The notes under the pieces are model-generated. The model was not told where the DNA came from. It did not search any database and saw nothing but the letters and a program-made list of their open reading frames with translations. From Methanosarcinaceae archaeon (GTDB taxonomy: Archaea; Halobacteriota; Methanosarcinia; Methanosarcinales; Methanosarcinaceae), in NCBI GenBank assembly GCA_030611265.1, contig JAUWQD010000002.1, forward strand, positions 1 through 64,000: 64,000 bases of DNA, in the 5' to 3' direction. Each line of letters starts with the position of its first letter. Position 1 is the first letter of the stretch. Of this stretch, positions 35,454-44,124 are shown in pieces. Made by a program: the position numbers and the translations under genes.

Positions 35454-36353
35454 TTAATTTACTTTTCGGCTTGTGATTTCAAATAGTTTTTTTAAACTAA
35501 CTCGATTATTAGGAACATTGATATTCGCTCTAAGTACGAATTTGACAGGGAATGAATTACCATCTGGAAGTACAATCCGCTCGGTCTCAATACAATACTC
35601 TGTACCTTTTGGTGATTCAACTATGCCTGTTTTCGTATCAATATAAACACCATACTGGTGCGCTTCAGCGACATCAAACCATATATGTCCATTTTCGAAA
35701 GGCATACAGGCTCCACATTTGTTTAAACGAATGTCAGCAATTGAAGAACGTTTTAAAAGAATTTTATAGTCTTCTTCGTCAATTCTTGATTCAATGTAGT
35801 GAAAAAAACATTTTTTTACTGAACAATAATCGCTATAATTTATAGAAAATTCATAATCAACTTCTAATTTCTTGGGTAAACAAGATATAGGTTCTACATC
35901 TTTTGCTTGAGACAATATTGTTTCATAACTTGATTTACATTTTTCATCAATATAACCACCATTGTGGGTCCAAGTGTGCCGAATGTTCCAAAGAAGTAAT
36001 AATGTTAGTTCACAAGGTATCGTTGTATCAAAATTCCCGAAGTTTCCTGTCCCTGCATATTTCTCTGTATTTTCTCTAACAAATACATCAAAAGCGTTCA
36101 TCAATGTTTCTAATGAAATTGTATAATCGTCATGTCCGTCAATTCTTGCTTTATCAGCTCTCACTACAGCTTGTGCTACTTTTGCCATTGCGCTACATGT
36201 TTTTGGAAACTTTTCTGGGTATTTGAGACCTATGGTGGTAGTAAGAGTACCAAACGTTTCAGTGATTTCATGTGGTTTTCGAAGATTAGAATGCATTAGA
36301 ATCTTTACTTTCATTAAAGTATAAAAAAATACGCAAATGTGTAGTAATTTCAA
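35454..36353 (-). CDS. HEPN-like unknown protein
   Basis: A 299-residue, AT-rich gene. Near residues 120-135 it reads LLLLWNIRHTWTHNGGYID: an R-x4-H motif (R125, H130) followed by NGG, typical of HEPN-type RNase domains (NxRHxxxHNGG pattern). The C-terminal 170 residues are not recognised and include cysteines in KCGACMPFENGHIWF. The start may be a later ATG (about residue 15 or 20). The gene sits exactly between the intact MBL gene and a partial duplicate of that gene, so it arrived with, or was trapped by, a local rearrangement. Confidence 0.55.
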   Translation of the reverse strand: MKLLHICVFFYTLMKVKILMHSNLRKPHEITETFGTLTTTIGLKYPEKFPKTCSAMAKVAQAVVRADKARIDGHDDYTISLETLMNAFDVFVRENTEKYAGTGNFGNFDTTIPCELTLLLLWNIRHTWTHNGGYIDEKCKSSYETILSQAKDVEPISCLPKKLEVDYEFSINYSDYCSVKKCFFHYIESRIDEEDYKILLKRSSIADIRLNKCGACMPFENGHIWFDVAEAHQYGVYIDTKTGIVESPKGTEYCIETERIVLPDGNSFPVKFVLRANINVPNNRVSLKKLFEITSRKVN

Positions 36354-36394
36354 CTGTCATATATAATTAAATATTTTTCCTCAAGTGATGCGCC

Positions 36395-36556
36395 TGTGTA
36401 ATGAGACCGATGTCAAAATATATCGTCCGAAAAGTACGCCGCAGTGGATATCGTGTCTGCTTGAGGTTTATGGTTGCATACAGGACAAAGTGGACATCAA
36501 TGTAACAGAGGTCGCCGCGGCTCGCCTCTGATCTGCTGGAGATTAAAGTGTGAAAA
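36395..36556 (+). pseudogene. Internally deleted duplicate of the MBL-fold gene
   Basis: Bases from about 36395 match the middle of the gene at 34656 (from about 34900), with many substitutions. At GTCGCCGC the copy jumps to the gene's last 30 bases (CGCCTCTGATCTGCTGGAG...), ending in the same TGTGA. The joint falls on a short GTCGCC repeat present at both positions in the intact gene, so a deletion by microhomology is likely. Not functional. Confidence 0.8.
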
Positions 36557-36664
36557 GAGATTAGATTGGTCAAGTTGCCATAAAATATAATCAAAAATAC
36601 CTTTTCAAAATGATTATAGTGAGAACAGCGTGTTCGAATGCACGTTTTAGAGCACATACAGTTC

Positions 36665-37240
36665 CTATACATCTGGTTCTTGTTCTTCTTCGAAATTATT
36701 AAATAGTAAGACTGAAAGCCTCTTTGTAATCATGATTAAATTCATCATGAAATGAGCAACTAATAAATAAGTAAGGTATGACACCCATTTTAGGGGATTA
36801 AATGAGAACTTTGAAATATCACAATTAGTAATGTCCCATATCTCTACAATTGATAGGCAAAATAGAAGAACTAAAATTATTATTGAAATTAAAAGTGCGT
36901 ACAATGAATTAGCATATAAATGTTCAATCAATGATTTTATATTATTATTTTTGATATTTCCACTAATATCATCTGAATGAAGTTTTTTTCTGGGATTATC
37001 TTTTACAATATCATATATAATAAATATAACATTTAGTAGAAGTGCTGTAAAAATAGAATATGCTGTAATAAGTGAATTTATTGAATTACTAGTCAACATT
37101 TTATTAAAATGAATAGGCACTCCACTTATTACAAGAGGTATTAATAAGAAAATTAATATTACAACTAACCATTTTGAATCTTCATTTAACGTCTTGTAAT
37201 GTTTATGAATGATACTATTTATGTTTATGAGGGTAAACAT
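36665..37240 (-). CDS. Four-helix membrane protein of a possible defence operon
   Basis: A 191-residue protein with four likely membrane segments: about 23-43 (SKWLVVILIFLLIPLVISG), 55-80 (ITAYSIFTALLLNVIFIIYD), 110-133 (YALLISIIILVLLFCLSIVE) and 150-172 (WVSYLTYLLVAHFMMNLIM). A charged loop lies between segments 2 and 3. The ATG overlaps the stop of the previous gene (TAATG), so translation is coupled. No family is recognised. A small multi-helix protein after a soluble partner is a frequent layout for membrane-damaging defence effectors; that role is inference. Confidence 0.6.
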   Translation of the reverse strand: MFTLININSIIHKHYKTLNEDSKWLVVILIFLLIPLVISGVPIHFNKMLTSNSINSLITAYSIFTALLLNVIFIIYDIVKDNPRKKLHSDDISGNIKNNNIKSLIEHLYANSLYALLISIIILVLLFCLSIVEIWDITNCDISKFSFNPLKWVSYLTYLLVAHFMMNLIMITKRLSVLLFNNFEEEQEPDV

Positions 37241-38175
37241 TAATTAATCCCCGTCTTCTCTGCCAAATGTTTCAAATAATCTTTCGCATTAGTATTAAGA
37301 TCAACATACATTGGAAATCCACCTTTTAATGGAATAGATTCCAGTTCCAATGATTCGCTGTATTTGTTTTTTCCATTACCAAATGTGAGTGTTTTTCGCA
37401 TTTTTCCAATTTCAATTACAGCTTTAATTTCATCATATTTTTCATCATCGATTTCAAAATATTCAATGTGTTCTTCTGAAAGATAATCTTTCATTCTTTG
37501 ACTCAATTTAATTTCTCTATTTCGATTAGCAACAATTGAATGAATTTCATGAATTTCACTCATTTCATTTCTTTTATTTTCAATATCATCACTAAATTTG
37601 TCTGCAATATTTTTTGAGATATTCAGTCTTTTCATATTGAATTCAACTAATCTAGATTTGTCAATTTGATCTAATAAATCACGAGAAATCAATGGAATAA
37701 ATTCGATATTAAAATTAGTTGTGTCTAAAAAGCTATTCAATAATTTCTCCAATGTGGTTTTAATTCCAATATTTTTGTATTTCTGTAAGATAATTATCCC
37801 CTGATATCCTTTTTTAGGCATAAAGAACAAATAATAGTATGGGTATTTTTCAGAATAGTTTTCTTTTCTTTTTGCTCCAATCACTTCAATTCCTGTATTT
37901 ACATCTGTAAATGAGGCTTCGATACCAAATTCCCCATAGTCCATTGTTCCTGAAATTATGTCTACAGAACTAAATACTGATTTGATAGAAATAGATTTTT
38001 TTGAGCCTTTGAGGACAAATTCGTCATCATCATCTTTATGTTTCGTTAATTTGTTAACGAGAAACTCACTGAAATTTTTATGTTTACCTATAGGTTTTTC
38101 AAGTAGAAGCTGGTTACTTTTTTTTCCTTTTTCAGAAATCTTAAATGTATAGGGAATTAGCTTAAAAGTAGTCAT
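37240..38175 (-). CDS. Unknown soluble protein of a possible defence operon
   Basis: A 311-residue protein with no signal or membrane segment. Recognisable patterns are YPYYYLFFMPKKGYQGIIILQKYKNIGIKTTLEKLL (about 112-147), then EFIPLISRDLLDQI, and a lysine/glutamate-rich C-terminal half. It resembles uncharacterised proteins scattered in bacterial and archaeal accessory regions, though I cannot name the family. It is followed in coupled fashion by the four-helix protein and preceded by two small membrane-protein genes. Confidence 0.5.
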   Translation of the reverse strand: MTTFKLIPYTFKISEKGKKSNQLLLEKPIGKHKNFSEFLVNKLTKHKDDDDEFVLKGSKKSISIKSVFSSVDIISGTMDYGEFGIEASFTDVNTGIEVIGAKRKENYSEKYPYYYLFFMPKKGYQGIIILQKYKNIGIKTTLEKLLNSFLDTTNFNIEFIPLISRDLLDQIDKSRLVEFNMKRLNISKNIADKFSDDIENKRNEMSEIHEIHSIVANRNREIKLSQRMKDYLSEEHIEYFEIDDEKYDEIKAVIEIGKMRKTLTFGNGKNKYSESLELESIPLKGGFPMYVDLNTNAKDYLKHLAEKTGIN

Positions 38176-38195
38176 GTAATCGTCCTCTTTAAAAA

Positions 38196-38402
38196 TTATC
38201 TTTTATATCTATTTTTTGGCGAATTATTATTTTCGATAATGTAATTTACCCAAGCACCGAGTCCTAGCAACAAAAACAGGTTTCCATATTCTGTTAAATT
38301 GATATTTTCAATTATAGTTCCAGTTCCCACAAACAACATACCTCCAGCTACAAGTAAGCCAGTTATACTTTTGGGTTCATATTTTATTTTTAATCCATTC
38401 AA
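38196..38402 (-). CDS. Small membrane protein
   Basis: A 68-residue protein with two hydrophobic segments (ITGLLVAGGMLFVGTGTII and YGNLFLLLGLGAWVNYII) and a basic C-terminus (SPKNRYKR). It lies 20 bases before the 311-residue gene on the same strand. No family recognised. Confidence 0.5.
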   Translation of the reverse strand: MNGLKIKYEPKSITGLLVAGGMLFVGTGTIIENINLTEYGNLFLLLGLGAWVNYIIENNNSPKNRYKR

Positions 38403-38423
38403 TGTACTACACCTTTGTTTGTT

Positions 38424-38690
38424 TTAAAATTTTAATAATGAATTTAAAAAATCTGAAAATCGTGCAACAGCTGCAACAATTGCAATTGCAATTGCTAATG
38501 ATCCAGCAGTAGCGACAAACACAACAACAGAATAAGCAAATTCAAATGCTTGCATGAAAGTAGTACCTAAAATTAAAGCAGCTGCTACCATTACAACAAG
38601 TATCGTTAACAGTTGAGCTTTTGAAATCAACTCACCTAGTATCAAATCTTCAATAAAATTATGTGCCCAATTCAACATCTCATTCATCAC
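38424..38690 (-). CDS. Small membrane protein, first gene of the operon
   Basis: An 88-residue protein with an amphipathic N-terminus (NEMLNWAHNFIEDLIL) and two or three hydrophobic segments rich in alanine and valine (LLTILVVMVAAALILGTTF and VVVFVATAGSLAIAIAIVAAVA). This resembles holin-like or phage-shock-type small membrane proteins in shape only. It opens the leftward four-gene set. Confidence 0.5.
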   Translation of the reverse strand: MMNEMLNWAHNFIEDLILGELISKAQLLTILVVMVAAALILGTTFMQAFEFAYSVVVFVATAGSLAIAIAIVAAVARFSDFLNSLLKF

Positions 38691-39031
38691 TAATAAATTT
38701 GAACTGCATCGAAACTTTTAGTTCTTTAGTTGCACTACTGCTTTAAGGCAATTCACGATTTACAAATTTTCCAATGTATATAAAACTTATGTAATTAAAA
38801 AATTGTTTGATTGCTCAAGATCCAATGGGTGCAGAATAAATGCAGAATACGATGGGGGAAATGGTTGCTATAAGAGGCTAATAAATAATTATGACATTGG
38901 AATGGAATGAACCTAACTCACCCAGTGCGAAATATCTCAATGGGATAAAAATAAACAAAATGTTAACCAATTTCGCCAAAAATAGCATTAAAATAACATC
39001 AAATAATTAGATTTTTAAAAAATAATTTGGT
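38691..39031. other. Gap between the small-membrane-protein operon and tRNA-Gln
   Basis: This region must hold the operon's leftward promoter; TATA-like AT runs occur near 38775-38800. A 39-codon frame (38891-39010, plus strand, starting MTLEWNEPNSPSAKYLNG) may be a gene scrap. No copy of the tRNA 3' end was found to mark an integration site. Confidence 0.35.
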
Positions 39032-39102
39032 AGCCCGGTACGGATTCGAACCGTAGTTGCAGGATCCAGAGTCCCGCATGATTGACCACTACACTACCGG
39101 GC
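39032..39102 (-). tRNA. tRNA-Gln (CUG anticodon)
   Basis: The minus strand folds as a tRNA: acceptor GCCCGGT/ACCGGGC, D-arm, anticodon stem CGGGA/TCCTG with loop CTCTGGA (anticodon CTG), T-arm TACGGTTCGAATCCGTA. No encoded CCA. Its 3' end faces the accessory region. Confidence 0.93.
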
Positions 39103-39169
39103 TGCTATGAATGCATCACCTTAATTGCAAAAGTAGCATATTAATCCATCGGTTGATGCGTAATAATCG

Positions 39170-39571
39170 TTACAGATTGTCCGGGTTTTCGTCCAATACA
39201 ACCGACCACCACCATTTTGCCATATCGATGAGGTCTTTACTGAACTGACCGGATAAGCGGTACTCGCGGTTTTTGTTACTTATCAGTCCTGCACCCAGAA
39301 GTTTATTTCGCATTGAATAGAAAGATGCGCGCCCGATATCGAGTTCTTCAAGAATTGATTCCCACTCATTTGTTTTGATCGGATTGCCGCTTTTCTGGCG
39401 TTCTTCAACCATTGTGAGAAATTTCTGCCCTCTTACAGCCGTGGTGTCTTCCTGGAACAATCGGCGCATAAAACTGTAAAAAGGGTCTTTTGAATGCGTT
39501 ATGCGGGTATTTGCATCGGAACGTATAACGATAGTAGTGGCAGTTCTCGGTGCATCCTTAACAAGTGCCAT
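39170..39571 (-). CDS. Winged-helix regulator-like protein
   Basis: A 133-residue protein with a predicted winged helix in its middle ([29 protein letters not shown], then NREYRLS). An N-terminal polar stretch and a C-terminal tryptophan-rich end ([15 protein letters not shown]) flank it. It follows the DUF2551 gene by 24 bases on the same strand. Likely a DNA-binding regulator; targets unknown. Confidence 0.6.
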   Translation of the reverse strand: MALVKDAPRTATTIVIRSDANTRITHSKDPFYSFMRRLFQEDTTAVRGQKFLTMVEERQKSGNPIKTNEWESILEELDIGRASFYSMRNKLLGAGLISNKNREYRLSGQFSKDLIDMAKWWWSVVLDENPDNL

Positions 39572-39595
39572 AATATGTTAGACTCGTGGCAATTA

Positions 39596-39919
39596 TCAGG
39601 TAGCAACGGCTGCGGGACTGGAATTAAGTGCCGCTTTGATCATATCGACATAATCTTCTTTCAAAGAATATACGATTGGTGTTTTGTATGATTCCTTATG
39701 TGCCCTAAGTATTCCAAGTTTGGAATGAATATATCCAACCATGGATGCTACAGCACTTCGGCTAATATCACGTTTTTTTGCAAGGGTTTCGTATATGGTG
39801 TCAACTGTAGCCTTTTTCACTTTCAAAAAAACAGATAGAATTTGACTACGAACTCCATTAGCATCAAGTTCAATGAACTTTTCCAAACGCCTTTTTATTT
39901 TAGATCGGATTGAACTCAC
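39596..39919 (-). CDS. DUF2551 family protein
   Basis: A 107-residue protein of the archaeal DUF2551 group, seen in Methanosarcinales. It is helix-rich with a winged-helix-like core: GVRSQILSVFLKVKKATVDTIYETLAKKRDISRSAVASMVGYIHSKLGIL and the wing KTPIVYSLKEDY. It probably binds DNA. It forms a pair with the following winged-helix gene. A long AT-rich region to the right carries its promoter (TATA-like at about 39962-39975). Confidence 0.75.
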   Translation of the reverse strand: MSSIRSKIKRRLEKFIELDANGVRSQILSVFLKVKKATVDTIYETLAKKRDISRSAVASMVGYIHSKLGILRAHKESYKTPIVYSLKEDYVDMIKAALNSSPAAVAT

Positions 39920-40099
39920 GAGTATACCTCCTGTAATTCACATCTCTATTTGTGCAATAAACTATATATATGTTTGTAAATTAATTACCGATGATGGCAC
40001 AAATTGCAACGTTCTTTTCCAATTCTCACTTTTTTACCCCATTATAACACAATTGTGATATATTGAAAAGGCATATTGTAAATTACATTGGTGAACTAT

Positions 40100-40600
40100 A
40101 TGGACTATGGATATGATTTAAAAAATAACATATTGCACATAGGTGCAAATCAGGCTCCTGCATACGATATTGAAACAAACGAAATTGGGGTTTGTAGTGC
40201 ATGTGGTGCAAGTTTGTCAAGTATAAGTTATCACTCATTTAATGATTCATTAATAATTGTGGGAAAATGTCCCGGATGTAATTCGATCTATGCAAATGTC
40301 TATAATACTGATTGGACATGGTTGGATGAGATTGCTATCTCTCACTTTTCTAAGAAAGATCAAGGCAAAAACTCTAGTTGCGGCACTTCACAAGAAGTTG
40401 ACGAATCGAGTGCTAATGCCGCACTTAAATTATTGAATGCCATCCCTATGAAACAATTACAAACAATATTCTCTCCTGCAGAGATCAATGCTATGTTTGC
40501 TCGTGCAAAAGGCGATGACTGCGTACGTCAGTATCTCTATAACGCTCGTAAAAAATATGGCACTTTTGAGGACGTTTTTGGAATAACGATTAATGTGTAA
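40100..40600 (+). CDS. Unknown protein with a zinc-ribbon
   Basis: A 166-residue protein from ATG 40100 (GGTGA upstream; an earlier TTG at 40088 is possible). Two CxxC pairs, CSACGAS and CPGCNS (about residues 31 and 56), form a zinc ribbon. The C-terminal third (LLNAIPMKQLQTIFSPAEINAMFARAKGDDCVRQYLYNARKKYG) looks like a DNA-binding or helical domain. No family recognised. Confidence 0.55.
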   Translation: MDYGYDLKNNILHIGANQAPAYDIETNEIGVCSACGASLSSISYHSFNDSLIIVGKCPGCNSIYANVYNTDWTWLDEIAISHFSKKDQGKNSSCGTSQEVDESSANAALKLLNAIPMKQLQTIFSPAEINAMFARAKGDDCVRQYLYNARKKYGTFEDVFGITINV

Positions 40601-41993
40601 TTTTTTCTATATCCACATTTATATAATTTTAATATACATGAAATTAAATAAATCTTATACAGTTTTCCATATTCATTGTAATTTACATATATCAAATTTC
40701 AAATTAAAAGAGTAGTATACTTTTTACTTTATATTATATGTTAAATTAATAGTTTAAAATAAAATATATTTAATTATATGTAATTTTATATTATTACATA
40801 AATGCGGTTAAAATTATATGCGCGGACCATTATAATTAGTAATTATATAAAATTACCTGAAAATGTGGGTATTATTATATTACAAATTTAATACATGTTA
40901 TATAAATAAAGAACTATTTATAAAAATATAGCATATGACTTACTAAAATTAGTAGATAAGTGGTACAAAAAGTATAAAAATGTTTTCGATGTATTATGTA
41001 TTGTGGTGCCCTGTTCACAAAAGTGGGTGATTTTAATAATGACACTATAGTATAATTACCTGTAGTAATATCTATGTGTGATATATACTATATTTCGATC
41101 ATACTAATCACAATTGGTGGTTTTGTCACAGTATTCCTATAGTATCAGTGTATAAAATCCATGATCTCAAATCAGTTGTGTTTTACTGAACTCGATAGTT
41201 CCAAAGTATATGGGAATATACCGTTTATGACCCACAACCCCCCTATTTAGTGCAAAAAACACTATTGAATGAGGTATTCATAATGCATGAAATGTATAAT
41301 TACATAGTTTATGTGAATACACACATAATAAACGAAACACGATCGTGAAATTAGCCTATGTGTTCTTAACCATTTTATTCATGCTGAGTGTATACTATGC
41401 ATGTCAAAAATATAATTATAAATATAGGTTTATATTTCATAAACATTTGAAAATACTGGGTTATTCAACACAAAAAATGAGGTTGCGACAGTTATTTGGT
41501 TTTTATATTTAAAATGATATAATAATCCCCACACTCCACTTTTATCACATATGATATATTTTAAAACTTATTATACAAATCAAACATGGTTACAATATAA
41601 TATATTGTTTAATATACATATCATAACATAACGATATATATACTAAGTAATACATATTATATACAATACAATAGACAAATATATATGTCGGTATGTCTGT
41701 TAATGGCAACCAACTGTCAAAAATTTATTTTTATATGTGCACTATTATACATAGCTTGCTATTTTTGTACCTGATTGAGATTAATATACCCATACAATAA
41801 TAAAACCATATATATTCAATACACATTTTACAAATATTTAATAATAACGATATGTCCGAATTAAAATAAAACAAAAAAGTGTTTACAATATTATCGGAAC
41901 TATTATTAAGCGCATAACCAATATTTAATGCAATCAAATATGAGACTTCACCACACAAGAGTATGTTTCTTGTTTTGAAAAAAGGCGGCTTCT
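40601..41993. other. 1.4 kb AT-rich gene-free region
   Basis: No supported gene on either strand. Composition is strongly AT-biased, with many palindromic AT runs, a dyad ATTAC/GTAAT at 41055-41069, and repeats of ATTACCTG (near 40851 and 41055). It ends at the start of an MFS gene. Such a stretch could be a decayed locus, a large regulatory region or a site of untranslated RNA; nothing in the sequence decides. Confidence 0.5.
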
Positions 41994-43115
41994 ATGAATA
42001 CTGATAAGATCCTATTATATGCATCTGTTTTTGTAATGATGGGTCTATCCGATGCAGCTATTCCTGTACTGCCGGAACTTGCAGCATCCAATCACATATC
42101 ATATGGTCCGATCGCATCGAGTTTGCTTTTTTCCTCATATTTTTTAGGTGCACTTGTCACAATGCTTCCCTTTGGGATATTGGCTGATAGGTATGGAAAC
42201 ACCCGATTCATATTTTTGGGAGTATTTCTCACTGTACTATCGGGAATATTGATAATGGCATCAAACGATCTATGGATACTTTCAATTGCACGATTTATAG
42301 AGGGTTCGGCATGTGGCGCGTTTTTTCCGGCTGCATTTTCAATGCTTTCTGAGTTTAAGAACAGAAATCGCTGCATAGGTGAATTTAATTTTCTATTGAA
42401 TGGCGGACTTGCAACAGGTGTGGTGATATCGGGATTTTTGGCAACGACCAGTATCAAGGGTGGAATATTAATATTTACCATCGCTTCAGGTGCTGTGTTA
42501 CTGCTGGCTTTGCCTAAACTAATACACTCGAAGCCTCCGATCACCAAACATGCACACAAAAAAATAAGTGAGGATATCTCGATCGAGTTTAAAAGAACCA
42601 TTTCCACATTGTTTGATAGTCGTTTTATTAATATCTGGATACTTTCGTTCATCCTATTCGGTTCGACCGGTGTCCTTGTAGCATTTTATCCGGATTACAG
42701 CGCGGACATATTGGCAAAAACAGAACTTGGTGCTGCCATAGCCGGCCTATACGTAAGTGCAATGACTACATCTCTCATAGTGGGTAGATCATTGATCAAG
42801 TATAACACTATGATACGCGCCGGAATGGGAATTTCCGCCATTGGAGCCCTACTTGCGATACACCATCCCACATCAGGATTTATAATACTCGGCGCGGGTT
42901 CAGGTATTGCAATGGTCGGACTGCCTATTGCAGCATCTCACATGGATACCGACCGTGGTCTTGCAATGGGTTTGTTCAATACCTGCACATATGGCGGTCT
43001 TGCACTCGCGCCGCTTATTGCAGGTCTGTTCATAGGCGACCTTGGCTTTGTATCGATATTCCTGATCAGTGCACTCATATTAAGCGCATCAATACTTGTA
43101 AAGTTGAATCGATAA
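41994..43115 (+). CDS. Major facilitator superfamily transporter
   Basis: A 373-residue MFS protein with about 12 membrane helices. The loop 2-3 motif GILADRYGNTR is intact, and the loop 8-9 region (GRSLIKYNTMIRAGMG) is the second half's equivalent. Domain halves are joined by a basic loop around HSKPPITKHAHKKISED. The subfamily is drug- or sugar-efflux-like; substrate unknown. It stands alone, behind a long AT-rich region. Confidence 0.85.
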   Translation: MNTDKILLYASVFVMMGLSDAAIPVLPELAASNHISYGPIASSLLFSSYFLGALVTMLPFGILADRYGNTRFIFLGVFLTVLSGILIMASNDLWILSIARFIEGSACGAFFPAAFSMLSEFKNRNRCIGEFNFLLNGGLATGVVISGFLATTSIKGGILIFTIASGAVLLLALPKLIHSKPPITKHAHKKISEDISIEFKRTISTLFDSRFINIWILSFILFGSTGVLVAFYPDYSADILAKTELGAAIAGLYVSAMTTSLIVGRSLIKYNTMIRAGMGISAIGALLAIHHPTSGFIILGAGSGIAMVGLPIAASHMDTDRGLAMGLFNTCTYGGLALAPLIAGLFIGDLGFVSIFLISALILSASILVKLNR

Positions 43116-43197
43116 AAACAAAAAATTGGTCAATACATTATGCTGACAAACACTATTAATCTGTAACTACACTATTCAATATGGGCAGGAGATACTA

Positions 43198-44122
43198 TTG
43201 ACAGATATTGATGATTTCAACAAAATTAAGGAACAAATATTAAGAAAAGCAAAACTGGATTGTCAGTACTATCGTGATAGTTATCTTCAGCGTCGTATTT
43301 CATCAAGAATGCGTCATGTGGATGTAAATGATTATGCACAATATTTAGATTATCTTGCCAAACATCCGGAAGAATTCAAACAATTGATGGATGCACTTAC
43401 AATAAATGTCACCAATTTTTTCAGGGATCCCGATATATTTGGATTTATCGAGAGAAATGTATTGCCCGACATAGAGGCTGTCTAACAATTGCTGTGGACG
43501 ATAAAATAAAACCTTATTTATTGATTTAAAGCCATATTTGTCCTTCTTTTATCTGTGATTTTGGATTGTTGGACAGCCCCCATACTTGAAAAAGCACAAA
43601 AGAATAACCGTGCAGTAAAAATATGGAGCGCAGGGTGTTCAAGTGGTGCAGAACCTTATACACTTGCAATAATCGTACTTGATACAATGCAAAAACGTGG
43701 ACATGAACAAAACGTTACTGTTACTATATTTGCATCAGACATTGATGATAAAAGTCTTAAAACAGCTATGAAGGAAGAATATTCTGATGAACAGGTAAAA
43801 GGTATCAGTTCTGCCAGGCTTAAAAAATACTTTGATCGAATTGATGGAGGCTACCGGGCAAAAGATAGTATTAAGATTGATCCAATTTAAAAAACGAGAC
43901 CTCATCAAAGGAATAGGTTTCAGCCCGGTAGATCTGATACTATGTCGGAATGTTGTAATATATTTCTCAGTCGAACTTAAAGAGCGTCTTTACAATCAGT
44001 TCCACATGAATCTTTCTCAAGATGGATATCTCGTACTTGGTAAATCCGAATTTTTAACAGGCGATCCCGGCAAATTGTTCACGTCTGTTGACAACTCTGC
44101 CCGCATATACAAAAAGGTGTGA
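43198..44122 (+). pseudogene. cheR: cheR methyltransferase broken by insertion and frameshift
   Basis: CheR methylates glutamates of chemotaxis receptors using SAM. Three pieces are visible: the N-terminal domain (43198-43473, with MDALTINVTNFFRDPDIF), the SAM-binding part (43582-about 43880, with IWSAGCSSGAEPYTLAI), and the C-terminal part (about 43880-44122, with DLILCRNVVIYF and GYLVLGKSEFL). A small mobile element separates pieces 1 and 2; removing it with one copy of its target repeat joins VLPDI to LEKAQKN in frame. A frameshift near 43880 separates pieces 2 and 3. No other chemotaxis genes lie in the window, so loss of function is plausible. Confidence 0.85.
43474..43580. mobile_element. 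107-base MITE-like insertion in cheR
   Basis: The ends are inverted repeats: GAGGCTGTCTAACAAT on the left and, on the right, ATTGTTGGACAGCCCC. A 4-base direct repeat CATA flanks it (43470-43473 and 43581-43584). It encodes nothing. The end sequence resembles those of IS5/IS1182-type elements, which suggests mobilisation by a transposase elsewhere. Confidence 0.85.
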
Positions 44123-44124
44123 GT

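Noticed and set aside
36665-38175. Kiwa (KwaA/KwaB) system
   Set aside because: Sizes and the four-helix partner are suggestive, but no DUF4868-like motif is visible in the 311-residue protein; naming it Kiwa would go beyond the sequence.
38691-39102. Integration site at the tRNA-Gln 3' end
   Set aside because: I looked for a direct repeat of the tRNA 3' segment in the 34-39 kb region and found none besides the ordinary T-arm similarity in tRNA-Leu. No integrase gene is visible.
41731-41958. 75-residue minus-strand frame in the AT-rich gap
   Set aside because: Low-complexity AT-driven frame without a ribosome site or recognisable fold.
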